Assembly (NCBI GenBank): GCA_037349105.1
Contig: JAYJMM010000095.1
Coordinates: 1,736,001 to 1,800,000, forward strand
Direction: 5' to 3'
Length of the DNA stretch: 64,000 bases
Source of the DNA: Limnomonas spitsbergensis
Taxonomy: Eukaryota > Chlorophyta > Chlorophyceae > Chlamydomonadales
The position numbers and the translations under genes are program-made. The notes beneath the pieces were generated by a model. It made no database searches. It was not told the origin of the DNA and saw nothing but the letters and a program-made list of their open reading frames with translations. Positions 12,701-24,589 of the stretch are shown here, piece by piece; the stretch's first letter is position 1; each line of letters begins with the position of its first letter.

Positions 12701-15700
12701 TCCATAACATGCATCAGCCTCTGCTCATAAATACATATGACAGGCCAAGCAGTCACAGCTGCTGCCATGAATGACGGAGCTAGTAACATCAAATATAATT
12801 ATATAAAGTATACTAGTTACTACCTGTATATGTCAGGGTGTTTCAGCTACACTTCAGCTTCAACCCTGCCTACGATCATGGCAACTGGCAGGGTAATCAC
12901 TGCTGCTTGGATCATTGGCCATAGGGGTCCAAGGGTTGGTCCCCTACGCTGGTTTAAACAATGCTGGATGCACAGCGGCCCCCCCAGGTCATCTGGGACA
13001 CACCACTCAAAAGTGGACGCTTCTCCCGGCTGGTCCTCCACTCTCAGCTAGGTAAGTTTGAATTCCCTCCCTGTTTATGCACACCTTGGCTGTCTTCTTC
13101 CCCAGCTGCTTCTTGATGTAATCAACCATCATGAATGTGCCCAAGTCCGAGGGAACACTGTTACAGGGGGGTAACGGGAGGGTGCAGGTGGTTACAGGAC
13201 ACTGCCACAGCTCTTGTTACATCAGGACACAAATATCAGGCAGTGGCAGTGTCACAGCTGAGGGTAAGTGAACTAATGAAGCACTTATATGCAGCTCATG
13301 ACACTATCGGGTGGAGGCACAGGAAGGCAAAAGGGAGCTTGGGGGTACAAAGCTCAGGGGAACTAAAACGCTTCCCTCAATTCAGCTCTGGACAGTACCT
13401 GTCGTAGGCACAGGAGTGCACCAGCTTGATTCCCTTCTCTTGTGCAATCTTGTTATGCTTCAGGAAGTCTTTCTTGACAAACGGCATCTCCCCTGAAAGT
13501 GGGGGAAATGAAAGCTGCTCAGGACACGTGTTGGGTCTTGGCAAACAGCGTTTCGCCTTGAGACACAAAAATCTGTCCAGGAGACCCGAGCGTATTAACA
13601 TATATCTGGGTAACTAATCACTCGCTTTCACGAGGGGCTATGCAATTGAAGCCTCTGGATTCTGCCATCTCTACCGTAAGTTGCCCCCCACTGGAGCAAA
13701 TTATTGAAAGGGAAGCAAATGGGAAACCTGGAAGCCACACGTGCTCAGACAGGCTAGCTCCGCACAGACCCAGCACCGATGGATTCAATTGAATGGAGAT
13801 GACGTCCATGTCGTGCACTATGAGTATCATCCAGGTATCAGTGGTGCTCCTATGGCAGGTGGCTGAAACAACCAACCATATGGCTTTATATCACTGACTG
13901 GATCAGCCGCCTGAATTTTTGACAAACATGACTCCCTCGCAACCCAGACAGGGTGAGGTCGCCTGGAATGCAATTTAGGCACCTCACCCGTGACCATGTC
14001 AGGGTGGCACACACATGAGGTGCACATATAAAACGCCTGATCCAGGTGGTACACATCAGATGGAGTACACCTTTTCATGTCCTTGTAGTACTCCTGCAAT
14101 AGACATGTAAGACACCTGCTAATCTCCACGTATTGCAGCCATGCTGCCCTGCCCTGTAATCTCTCACCTGTGATGTCACAGTAGTGTGTCCCTTGCTCAA
14201 TGCATTGCTCCAGGACCTGCGTTGTAGACATGGGGTTTAGAGGGGGGGGAGGGTATTAACCCAGTGTTGCTTCACCCCAGCATTTACGAGGTCCCCTTTG
14301 CAAGACTGGGCCAAGCAGACCATGCAGAATCTTATAAAGCCTTTTGCTCCAGGACCTGCGTTGTAGACATGGGGTTTAGAGGGGGGGGGGTATTAACCCA
14401 GTGTTGCTTCACCCCAGCATTGCTCCAGGACCTGTGTTGTAGACACGGGGGGCACCACAGGTGTAGGGGTTAGGGGGGGAGTATGAACCCAGTGTTCCTT
14501 CACCCCAGCATTGCTTCGCTGCACTTCCGTGTCCGGTACCTTGTGCGTGATGGATGATCCATCGGCCATTGATGCAGGGTCCAGGTCTACCCATCAGGCC
14601 TCCAGCTTTCTCCAGCACCCACCCTGCACCCACCCACCCTGCAGGATACTGAACCACTTGTAGTGCAGTTCTGTCTTTGACCCTGTTGCCTGGCAATCTG
14701 TCTGTCAACACTGCCAGGGCCCCTACATAAGTGAGCTGCTGGCTTTTGCTCCTCTCAGGACCTTGCTGGCTTCTTTTGGCTTCTTCTTTGAGTTTGTTTG
14801 GTATCTGTCTCTGGTTGCCCCTTCAATGAGGACCAGCGGGCTTCTTCGATCAGGTATAGCTGGGAGGCACTGCACAGTTATTTTGCTATCAGTGTCCAGC
14901 CAGCCTCTCTACACAAAATAGCTGCGACACTTACTATGCTTGAAGCCCCCAGCTAGAAGCTGCAAAAGGAGGAATAGCCTCTGAGAATAATGATTGTGTA
15001 TGTTTTGAGCTACTGATTATGATCAGCTGAGAGCTGGACCTTACCAGGCCACTGCTGGGCCTCATACTGGCCCCAATACTCACTCGAGCACCTTTTACTT
15101 GTATAAGGTGAAACTCGGCTACATCCCTGCCTACAGCCGGGGATGCCCGGTGAAGCAAGCTCTGCAGCTCATGTCTATGGCGATCAACCAGTCAAGAGTT
15201 CTGTCCCCAGCGGCCCAGTGGTGGCCACTTAGCAGCATGCCAAAGCTGGTATTGTGTGCACCACAGAAACACTGGAGACCATGCTACACACCTTCTCCCC
15301 GTACATGGAGTAGGGCCCCGCCATGGCGATGACCACCTTCGTCTGGCTCAGCACCTTGCCGATGGCCGGGCCGTCGAAAGCGTCGGCCACAAGGATGGAT
15401 ATATCCTGCAAGGAGGAGTAGGTGTCAAGGTGAACCACACTGATTGATGCGACAAATCAGGATCAGATTCAGGACATTGACTAGAGTCAGGTTGAAAGAA
15501 TGGCCTTTATCTGGGGAGCCATTCAGAATCAGGACACACAGTCACTACAGGAAACCAAAAGGTGGTACGCGTTTTTGATACATGCCAATTAGTTAAGATC
15601 GTGTCATGGGAAGGATCAGCCATGACACGGAAGGGACTTCTGATATTACACCTGGATTTAGGGTTCAGAGATTTAACCCTAAGCCTCAAACCCTATGGCA

Positions 15701-17884
15701 TGATAAGGACTGTAGGTACTGCCTTCAGGTGTGCACCAGGTTCAGTCATGAAATCAGTTTGAGGCTCGTTACAAGTTGGACACGATGTACGCTGGAATCT
15801 GGCTTTCGACATGCACTATATCCTAAGTCATACCCCTTCATCTTGGTGCTGCACCCTGTTGCTCATCGTTCCAGTAGGCTGCAATTCAGCTGCATCCATT
15901 CAGCTACACACTTCATCTGCAGGTCCGAAATATTGGACGAGTTGGTAGGGTACCTAATAATCTGAAAGTCCAATCAATCTAGTCACAGCTGTACGCCTAG
16001 CTTTCTGCTTTTGATTGTGTTGTCATTTCCCTCGTCTTTTGTCTTTGCGACGTTACTGGTGTTCGGATATTGGTATCCTAATCTGGCAAATGTCCGTTTC
16101 CTCAGATCTTCCTACTTGCACCCGCTGCCCCTAGCAAACAAGGCTGTTTGGTGAATGCGCGGACGCCGCAACAATGTAGGAGAGGCAGAGACGCGGCCAA
16201 GAAAAGCCAAAGGAATAACAGTCGTGTATGTGGGGGCCAAGACCCTTGGAGTCTAACACAGGCTCTAGAGAAACTGGTACAGCTGCATGACTGTACAACA
16301 CTAGGGATCCTTTCAGCCTGCAGCATGGATACTTCACCAGTGTCTGTATCAGCATGCTTCAGATACAGTTTAGCTTGATTACTCTATGACCAAGGGGCCT
16401 GGAGCAGCAAAACAAGTCTGCTTCTTGGGTCACAGGATGTAGGCCAGTCAAGATTTGGTCCCGGTTGGCCCTGTGGTGGTAGCCTGGCCGAACCCCAAGG
16501 TGCTCTCACCCCGCAATCCTTGTTGATTTTCATAAGGTCAGCTCGGACACGCTCCAGCTTGCTCTGGTCCCTGCCAGCGATGGCCCATTTTACAAGGCCC
16601 TGCAACGGAGACACGTTTTAATCTGATATGCCATCCAATCCACATCTCCCTTGCAAGATACTTTGAGCTCCACATACAGTATCCCTGGACCATACAGTAC
16701 AGTACCACTCTGATTCCCTCAGCATCCTTGTACCATGCATCACAGTGCTACACTGATTCCTGAGGTATCGTTGAACCGTACAGTACAGTACAATACCACA
16801 CTGCTTTTTACATTAATTGTACCCCACAGTACTACACCAATTCCTTGTATCGTCCAGTACTACTGATTTTTTCAGCATCCTTGTACCGTACAGCACAGTG
16901 ATACTCCGTTTCCTACATTCTTCATGTAGCATACTAAATAGTGCTGCACTTTTTCCTACAGTACCCATCATCGTGCAATATTGTACTACACTTTTTCCTA
17001 CAGTACCCATCATCATGCAATGTTGTACTACACTGTTTCCTACATTCTCCATGTACCGTACAGCACAGTACCACACTGCTTCTAACAGCATCCATACATT
17101 AACAGTACAACACTATACTGCTTCCTACCGTACAGCACATACCCAAGTGTCCCCTACAGCACCGCAACATATCACAAATAAACAGGATTGGATGGTACTA
17201 CAGACAATGTAGCAAACGTATTGAGCCAGCATGCTCAATCATCATGCAGCTGGGCCAGTCAGCGATATTACTCGTTCTAAAACCTGTCGCTCTCACACAT
17301 GAGTCTCCCCAGTCCCACCCTGCGTCCTTGACAAGGTCCGGAAGACCGAAAAGAGCCCAGCACATGGAATCCTGCAAGTCCGCTTGCAACACTCCACACC
17401 TCCAGCATCCCCCCTTCAATCACATCCTCCCTCCCATTCTCTCAGGAATCCCGCCATCCAAAATGGTAGGGGGGGCTAGGAGAAAGAGACTGGTGTGGAT
17501 CAGTGGATGAGAAGTCTTAAGATAGAGGAACGGATGCATGGCATGCTTGTCTTGATACCGAGCCAGCACCGTGAGTAATGCATCAGGAGCACTGCCCATA
17601 AGCGCCGTGATAGCACCGGATAGCGTAGACCAACCCTCAAACTCAGCCTGGCTGGTTATACTAAAAAAAGGAGATACGGTCGTACGGCCAACAGCATGCA
17701 GCCAGGCACCGACGGGTCCCCAAATAGGCGAAGGGCGTCATTTCATGACTGCAAATTCTTTGCCTCATTTACTCCTTAAAAATCCCACCTGGTAGTCCCT
17801 GGCGATGTGTTGGCATACCAGCTTCCCCGTGAAGCCGGTAGCGCCCCAGACCACCACCTCGAACGGCCGAGCTTGCAGCGCCAT
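9788..17884 (-). CDS. Saccharopine dehydrogenase-like oxidoreductase (SCCPDH family)
   Basis: Eleven exons: 17884-17789, 16599-16510, 15405-15292, 14216-14168, 13492-13399, 13157-13085, 12410-12268, 11721-11560, 11048-10923, 10525-10391 and 10004-9788 (TAA). All phases close, giving 432 residues, almost the length of human SCCPDH. The N-terminal Rossmann motif is VVVWGATGFTGKLV. It is followed by WAIAGRDQSKL, VVIAMAGPYSMYGE, GTHYCDITGEMPF, LVHSCAYDSVPSDLG, GGVSGGTIASG, NSRIVHLSNAL, a hydrophobic helix SAMVAIGLVFTV, and YLPAPGEGPSEEMQ. This is the usual domain order. Members of the family sit on lipid droplets or membranes and their substrate is unsettled; true lysine catabolism should not be assumed. 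A longer in-frame N-terminus from 17950 is possible. Confidence 0.9.
11096..11161. repeat. Imperfect hairpin in oxidoreductase intron
   Basis: TGTAACGATCCTA is answered by TAGGATCGTTACA, with a further AACCTAA/TTAGGTT pairing inside. This gives a stem of about 22 bp around a loop of about 22 nt. It lies in the intron between the 11721-11560 and 11048-10923 exons. Confidence 0.7.
14203..14515 (-). repeat. Repeated copies of the exon-4 splice acceptor in the oxidoreductase gene
   Basis: The sequence around the exon starting at 14216 (on the minus strand, CTACAACGCAG followed by GTCCTGGAGCAA) recurs at about 14341-14416 and 14411-14515. It comes with the same G-rich intron tract and the same ATTAACCCAGTGTT segment. 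Each copy holds an acceptor plus the first ~13 nt of the exon. Only the copy at 14216 is followed by the full exon. Confidence 0.75.
15111..15240 (+). repeat. Copy of a dispersed CAGCTACA...GCCTA repeat
   Basis: CTCGGCTACATCCCTGCCTA here matches sequences near 41978, 42951 and 45366, and in reverse orientation near 38541, 40423 and 43411. It lies in an intron of the oxidoreductase gene. Full element ends were not defined. Confidence 0.5.
16670..17170. repeat. Degenerate GTACAGTACAGTACCACACTG array
   Basis: A run of about 500 bp in intron 1 of the oxidoreductase repeats variants of CCGTACAGTACAGTACCAC with TTCCT spacers at irregular intervals of about 45-70 bp. It is AT-rich and has no convincing coding frame. 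Confidence 0.65.
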
Positions 17885-18480
17885 CGATATAGGATTGGAA
17901 AAAGGTGTACGGAGCAGTGGTGATAAATACTCGGCTAACGAGGTTCGCAATCGAGTTGGTAATTAGGGGCGACCTTCAGGGTGAACTGTGAACTTTTCTT
18001 GGCTGATGGCAGTGTGTAACTACGGTACATGCGGTTGTGGAGCAGATCCATCTGCACCACACACTTCCCACCCCTGCTTCCAACAGCCGTTGTTATGTGA
18101 CTCTTTTTTTGTGACCATCACGATTCTGATCAGATTCCGATGATGGACTACGGTACCCGGTTTTCTCCGTGAGGGATATTTTCCTCCATCATCTCGCGGA
18201 ACGGGTGTGGAGGAAAGGATAGAGAAAGCAGAGAAAAGTTTCCTCCATTGAGAGGGTATGTGGAGAAAAGCAATGGTTTCCGGAGAGGTCGGGGGGACAA
18301 AGGGAGGGGGACTCGGTGGACACTTTTGTCCGCGGACACTTTTGAACTTTCAACGTTCTGACACCTGTCATATTTTGGACTCACAACGCGAACGATAGTT
18401 ATATATTAAAGCCGTCATTTTTGTTGTCTAGCAGATCGCCGATTCAGCCTTTGCGGTTCCGAATTAACGAAGCGGCGCAG
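17885..18480. other. Upstream region of the oxidoreductase and left edge of the transposon nest
   Basis: The first ~250 bp should hold the promoter of the minus-strand oxidoreductase. From about 18150 the sequence changes to motifs shared with the transposon nest: GTGGAGGAAAG, TTTCCTCCA and a G-rich GGTCGGGGGGAC tract. It then becomes the 5' flank of the broken gene starting at 18482. Confidence 0.45.
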
Positions 18481-18481
18481 A

Positions 18482-19651
18482 ATGGAGTTCCCTGGCCTTT
18501 GGGACTATGCGCAAGCTCCAGCATTTGAGGAACCTGCTCTTTCCGCACAAGATCATGTTCTCACCCAACTGCCTTTTGTTGAGCGTCTTGGACAGGAGCA
18601 GCAGCACCAGCTGCGACCACATCAGCCGCAACATCAGCATTTTGCTGAGCGTCTTGAGCGTCTTGAGCAGCATCAGCATCAGCAACATCAGCATCAGCGG
18701 CATCAACAACAGTATTTTCACCCCATGCAGCATCAACTACAGCCGCATGTCCTCGTTGCCTTGCTCCAGCAGCAGAAACATCATGAAGAGCAACAGCTGC
18801 AGCAGCATAGGCAGCAGGTGCAGCACGTACAGCAGAAATTCGCCGCTGCTGCTGCGAAGCCAACAGCGGCGGACAACTAAAGCAGCGATGAAAGCAGCCA
18901 AAACAGCGGCCAAAGCAGAGGAATCAGCTGCCAAAGCAGCGGAGAAAGCAGCGGAGAAAGCTGCAACCAAAGCAGAGGCATTGGCTGCCAAAGTAGCAGC
19001 AGCCAAGGGCGGCCCATCAAGGCAGTCAGCTGACAGTGGCAGCAAGGCCGGGCGGGCAGAGAACTGGACCTATGATGAGTGCGATGCTCTCATAACCGTG
19101 TACGGTACATCGAGTTCACTAAGGTTTATGAGATGGAGAAGCGCGAGTCTAAGCTGAACGCTATCAGCAGGACTGCCAGGAATAAGGCGGGGGAGAAGCG
19201 GCTGAAGAGAAATGGATGCTTCAGAGACGCAAAGGCCGTTGATGACAAGATGAAGGCGTTGCAAGCCATCTTCAGGCTCATTGAGGACACCAACAAGAAC
19301 GTGTCAGGCTACGATTCATTCTGGCAACTTCGGGAGCTTGCATGGGACAATTATCAAACAGCCATTGAACGCATGAAAAGTGTATCATCCTTGCTGCCTA
19401 AGAAGAAGGGCCGCTGGTACACTGAGGACATGCACAACCACTTGGCAGAGGTGGAGAGGTCACGGCCAAGCAATAACCCGAGCACGGCCGTTGATATGAA
19501 TCAACCCAACTGCGCCTTTCGCTTTATTTCGATTCGGTCGCGCATGCTGCAACGCAACGACGGGGTAGCAAATCGCCACGTGGCCTTCCGTGGGCCGGGA
19601 CAGCCAGTCGACTTCTACAGAAACAACAGAGTTTATCAGCTGTTTAAATAA
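18482..19651 (+). pseudogene. Broken Myb/SANT-like, Q/H- and Ala/Lys-rich transposon-type gene
   Basis: Three reading segments follow one another: a Gln/His-rich segment (18482-18880), an Ala/Lys-rich coiled-coil-like segment ending in the Trp-containing AENWTYDECDALITVYG (to about 19095), and a basic helical segment from about 19100 to 19651 (YIEFTKVYEMEKRESK onward). The first and third share a frame and the middle one is in another, so a pair of offsetting frameshifts or unrecognised introns is needed. W-T-x-D-E-x-x-x-L-I resembles the first helix of SANT/Myb-like domains common in accessory proteins of PIF/Harbinger elements. It sits at the left of a transposon nest. The assignment is tentative. 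Confidence 0.4.
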
Positions 19652-19768
19652 ACGAGAATGAGTACAGGGCTTAAAAACAAGACTGTGAAGTATTGTCCAT
19701 CTGGCGATTGGGGTGGATGTCGCCCAAACTCACTTAGGGACCAGGACCCGAAGTGGATTTGGGTAACA

Positions 19769-21663
19769 GCACGTTTCCGACTGGGACCTGGGGGAAAATC
19801 GTGTACGACGGTCTTATGGTCTTCGGGAAAGTTCCCAGGTGGGTGTTTCTGCAAACAACCCGGAGCCAGACACCGGAACGTGAGGCCGCGTAATCTTGCG
19901 TGGTTCAGGTTTATTGCGATATTGCCGAATGTGCGCTTATAAGTTATCTGCGCTGTTGCTTCTGCTTCTGCTGCTGCTACTGATGATAATGATGATGATC
20001 TTGATGACTCGCTCGCGGAGTGAACAAGGCCGAGGCGGCCCGCGGCCTTTCTGCAGGGCCGCCCCCATCACTGCTACCGCCTGATAAGTTCATGGGAAGA
20101 AAAATGCGGCGATCAATATTGATAAACAAACGCCATTCGAAGGCCTAAAACTTCTCCCAGTCCCTTGGTCTTTCCGGGGAGGGGGGTCCCCGGAAAAACA
20201 AGAGACGTACTGTACGACTCTTGGTGGTCTTAAGGGACTGGGAACTTTCCCAGGTCAGGCGTTTCAGTTCAAAATGACCGGGGGCCCGTTCACACTGGGG
20301 GTGATCCGAGCCAAAAGTGGGCGCCGTACAGAATTCTGAGATGATCCTAACTAGATCCACACTAGAGGCGCGAGTTGGGCGCGAGTTGGGCGACAGTCAG
20401 TCGTTGTACTTTGTGTACATCTAGGATCATTTCAGAAACGACCTCCCGAGGTAGTGTTGAGAAACGATCCAAATGATCTTGCTACGCTGGCTGCTAGGCT
20501 GCCATGCCGGCTCGGTTCAGGGTTTACGCATACTCAAGCTAAGTCGATTACGTGCATCCGAGTCTCATTCGTTTACGCAATTGTTATCATTTAACGGGTG
20601 TGATTAAACAAAATGTTTTGATCAAGGCGAACCATGCTGGACAATGGCAAAATGGAACGTCTCGGTCAGTTCGAGCTCTGGTACAAGCTCGAGATACCTC
20701 AGCGATTTCTCTCGCGTTCACAGCAACACTGATAAGCCTGCCACGACGATCGTGTTGTGCTGATAACAGTATTCGACTGTGAAATCGTCTGTGGCTAACG
20801 GATTCCTGCAAGTAGCTGAAACTGGCGAGAAAGTGGGCAAAAATGATCCTACCTAGTTCCACACTTGGGCCGCAAATGATCCCAACGACTCGATTGGAGC
20901 CAATGTGAACGGGCCCCCGGAAACAACCCGGAAAGTTCCCAGGCGGAAACGTGATGTAAGTTTGGGCCGAAGAGTCTGGGAAACCAACCGTCGATTGTAT
21001 TAAATCCGGTCGTGTTTCGACGTCCAGTGGAAACGTTTTCGTCAGGGTGGCACAGCTGGCGCCTTACTGGCAGCCCACCCCGACGTCAAAACAGCCGATG
21101 GAAACACAGCCTTACAACGCGTTTCTGATTGGACCTGGGAAACTTTCCGGGCTGTTTCCGGGTTGTTTTGAGCTGAAACACTGCACCCCGGAAAATCTCC
21201 GGGCCCTTTAGACCACCAAGAGTAGTACAGTACGTCTCCTGTTTTTCCGGGGACCCCCCCCCTCCCAGGAAATTCCAAAGGACCCGGAGTGTATTTAGGC
21301 CTTCGAAAGGCTTTTATTTACAAATAAGAATCGCCGCATTTTTCTTCCCATGATCTTATCGGACGGTAGTCTTGGGGTCCGCCCTATAGAAAGGCCGCGG
21401 CCCGCCTCGGCCTTGGCCACTCCGCGAGCGAGTCATCCCTATCATCAACATTATCATCAGCAGCAGCAGCAGCAACAGCGCAGATAACTTTTAGGCACCC
21501 ATTCGGCAATATCGCTGTAAACCCTGAACCACGCAAGATTACGCGCCCTCACGTTCCGGTGTCTGGCTCCGGGTTGTTTGTAGAAACACCACACCTGGGA
21601 ACTTCCTGAAGACCAGAAGACCGTCGTACTCGTTTTTGCCGGGGTCCCAATCAGAAACGTGCT
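19769..21663. mobile_element. Foldback DNA element with ~0.4-0.5 kb inverted arms
   Basis: The left arm from 19769 (AGCACGTTTC, GACGGTCTTATGGTCTTC, TGCGTGGTTCAGG, then ATGACTCGCTCGCGGAGT) reappears inverted from 21663 back to about 21120. The arms carry GACGTACTGTACGAC and a GGGGACC/C-tract block. No transposase frame was recognised, so the element is probably non-autonomous. A second element (20282-20916) sits in the loop. Confidence 0.7.
20282..20916. mobile_element. MITE-like element with GGGCCCGTTCACA ends
   Basis: The left end GGGCCCGTTCACACTG and right end ATGTGAACGGGCCC are inverted copies. The 4 bp CCGG flanks both sides, a possible target duplication. Non-coding, about 635 bp, nested in the 19769-21663 foldback. 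It shares its terminus with the larger element at 24359-26930. Confidence 0.7.
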
Positions 21664-21666
21664 ATT

Positions 21667-24205
21667 AGGTCGTGTTTCCATTGCTATTCTGTCGGGCAAC
21701 CGACACAGAATAAGGCCCAATTTCGACCCAACTGCCGCAAACCGACACAGAATAGGCCAGAATAGGCCTTTCTGTACGAAGCCGAAACCACGCAAAAAGA
21801 ATAGCCTATACCGTCTCATTTGCCAGGTATAGGCTATTCTGTGAGTTGGTTGCCTCTTGGTTTAAGGAACCATCTCAGCGCGAAAGATCGTTCGGCATTA
21901 AAGACGCCATTTCTATAGCCAGATCGAAATAAGCGGCGACACTTGTGGTTCCGAGGTCACGAATCGTCGCAGAACGTCTCGGCGCCCCTATATCAGACCT
22001 CTGGCAGCAGGAAGTTCGCTGTGAACTTCCTGGATTTCAATTGAAACAGTTTTGGAATAAGGCGTGAAAAAATCACGATCGCGAGCAACCGGATTCAAAC
22101 CGCGCTGGTATAAGGCGCCAATGGAAACACCTCCTTACAGCCCGATTCTGATTGGTGGAGGAAACAAGTGTGGAGGAAAAATACGAAAGTTTTCGAAAGT
22201 TCCTCCACCCGTTCCTCTACCCTTGTTCCACGAGACGTGAGATGGAAGAAGAATGGCGAAGGTTGAAGTTCTGTACGGGAGATCTTCACAGCGCTCTTTC
22301 CTGCCTGCCGCCTGTTTCATTTCTTTCGTGCATTCTTCCTTGCAGTGTATATCATTGCTGCATATCGTTCTGCTATTCTCTCTAGCAGACCGACTATGGA
22401 TGTCGCACATTATTTTTGTGGCTGTAGATCGCTCGCAGTCTTGTGTGACTGTAGATCGCTCGCTCCATCATCGAAAGAGCCGTCGTTTGCTCCCTTCATC
22501 CACGCCAAATCGTCGCAAAGACATCAAAAGTTAAAGAAAGAACTTGCGATTAACGTCATATAGAAAGGAAAGGGCGCAGAAATTATCTCGGCCACGCTGG
22601 CAATGAGCTCAATAGTTCAATAGTTCCGCGGACCCCCCCCCCTCCGCGGAAAAGAATGCATTCCTCCACCCTTTCGAAAGTTCCTCCACCCGTTCCTCCA
22701 CACCTGTTCCACGAGATCGGGTGGAGGAACTTTCGAAAGGGTGGTTTCGAAAGTTCCTCCACGCATCAGAATCGTGCTGTTAGGGGGTGTTTCCATTGGC
22801 GTTCCTACGTTTCCTACGTCAAGGCGGTTCGAAATCGGTTGGTCGCGACTCTCTGCTTACATTTCTCATACATTTGTCGTGTGTTTCCATTGGCTCCAAA
22901 ATTTTCGACCGGTCAGAGTAGTCATTTCCCTTCTTATACGTGGATGATTGCTTCTGCTGCGCTGTTGTGATCGAGGTTGAGCTACTGATGTTGCAATTCC
23001 CCAGCCAGGCCCAGATCGGAGCCCAAACGGCGCCGAATGGGCCGAATCTGACCGACTCCACAAGCCTCGGCTCGAACTTCGAGCACACCAGAAAAATGGC
23101 GTCTTTAACGTTAGACAATCTTCCACGACGAGGTACTAAATATGACAGGTGGCACAACCATCCTGAACCACCCTTCGATATAGCTTAGGGGGTGTTTCCA
23201 TTGGCGCCTTATACCAGCGCGGTTGGAATACGGTTGCTCGCGATTGTGATTTTTTCACGCCTTACAGCCTGTTTCTGATTGACTGCGGAACTCCTCCGCA
23301 GGCCCTGTCGTACAGAAACGGGGTATGTGGAACTGCTCCGCAAGCCTTTAGAAGACCCACGTGCGGCCCTTTTTCCGAGGACCCCCCCCCCTCCTTGGAA
23401 CTTCCACAGCCTGCGGAACATTTTAGGCCTTCGAACTGATATTAATTGTATATTACAACCCCTATATTTTTCTGTCCATGGACCTATCGGGCAGTGGCCG
23501 TGGCGGCGACCCTGGACAAAGGCCGCGTCAGGCATCCTTCTACGACCCTTCGAGGATAAGACCGAGGGTACCGACATCCATTGGAGGCAAATTGTTATTA
23601 GGAAGAGATGTGGTCGAAACGTTGTGAAGAGAAAGAGAAATGAAGGGATAATGTGCACACAATCGGCAATACTACAGTACGCCCTGAACCCGCAACGCAC
23701 GGTCTCGTTCCGCAAGTTCCAATCAGAAACGACCTCTGCGGAACTCTTCCGCAGGCCATTAGACCGTCGTACATTTTTTTCCTCCGCAGTCAATCAGAAA
23801 CAGGCTGTTATTCTAAAACTGTTTCCATTGAAATCCAGGAAGTTCACAGCGAACTTCCTGCTGCCAGAGGTCTGATCTAGGGGCGCCGAGACGTTATGCG
23901 ACGATTCGTGACCTCGGAACCACAAGTGTCGCCGCTTATTTCGATCTTGCTATAGAAATGGCGTCTATAATGCCGAACGATCTTTCGCGCTGAGATGGTT
24001 CCTTCAACCAAGAGGCAACCAACTCACAGAATAGCCTATACCTGGCAAATGAGACGGTATAGGCTATTCTTTTTGCGTGGTTTCGGCTTCGTACAAAGGC
24101 TTCGTACAAAGGCCTATTCTGGCCTATTCTGTGTCGGTTTGCGGCAGTTGGGTCGAAATTGGGCCTTATTCTGTGTCGGTTGCCCGACAGAATAGCAATG
24201 GAACA
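21667..24205. mobile_element. Long inverted repeat pair, arms 21667-22060 and 23808-24205
   Basis: The arms of about 395 bp are near-complementary over their whole length. They include GACCTCGGAACCACAAGTG and a 15-bp-stem hairpin (AGAATAGCCTATACC and its inverse) at 21799-21842 and 24030-24073. The arms also carry iterated ACCGACACAGAATA motifs. The 1.75-kb interior contains further terminal-repeat pieces with TGTTTCCATTGG ends. It could be one large foldback or two copies of one element in opposite orientation. Confidence 0.7.
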
Positions 24206-24355
24206 GCACCTTAATCCTAGGCTCCGACCAGGTATAGCTTACATCAAAATCGGCCGCGATTTGGGGCTTACATCAAGGCAGTTGGCGTCGGTTGCCTCCT
24301 TACATTTCTTACATCACGACGGTTGGTTTCTATATCAGCCAATAGAAACAACACC
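23188..24355. mobile_element. Possible element bounded by GGTGTTTCCATTGG-type ends
   Basis: The left end is TTA followed by GGGGGTGTTTCCATTGG (about 23186) and the right end is CCAATAGAAACAACACC followed by TTA (about 24356). A shared TTA at both edges would suit a 3-bp TWA target duplication, as in Harbinger elements. Similar ends recur near 21667, 22119, 22787, 22884 and 27205, so the pairing of ends is uncertain. Confidence 0.4.
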
Positions 24356-24589
24356 TTAGGGCCCGTTCACACATCGGAGCGAAATCTGGGTTGGGGTCAA
24401 ACCGAGTTAGGGCTCGATTCGAATCGCAGTCACTTTTGCGTTCACATTGAATCCGCAATCCAACTTGTCGAATCTTCTTTCCAAGAGCTTCAAGCACTAA
24501 TTTGATCATTGCATTCGACCTCTGAAGTCTCGTTGCGATGTCCTCTAGTCTGTTCCGCCCTCTGGCCCAGAGGCCCAGAGCCCTCCAGG

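Noticed and set aside
9788..17884. True lysine-degradation saccharopine dehydrogenase
   Set aside because: The motif set (GATGFTG, DITGE, PAPGEGPSEE and a membrane helix) matches the SCCPDH-like oxidoreductases, whose substrate is not established.
23209..23875. Two ~195-codon frames on opposite strands
   Set aside because: They overlap inverted terminal repeats and have no protein motif; they are shadows of palindromic transposon DNA.
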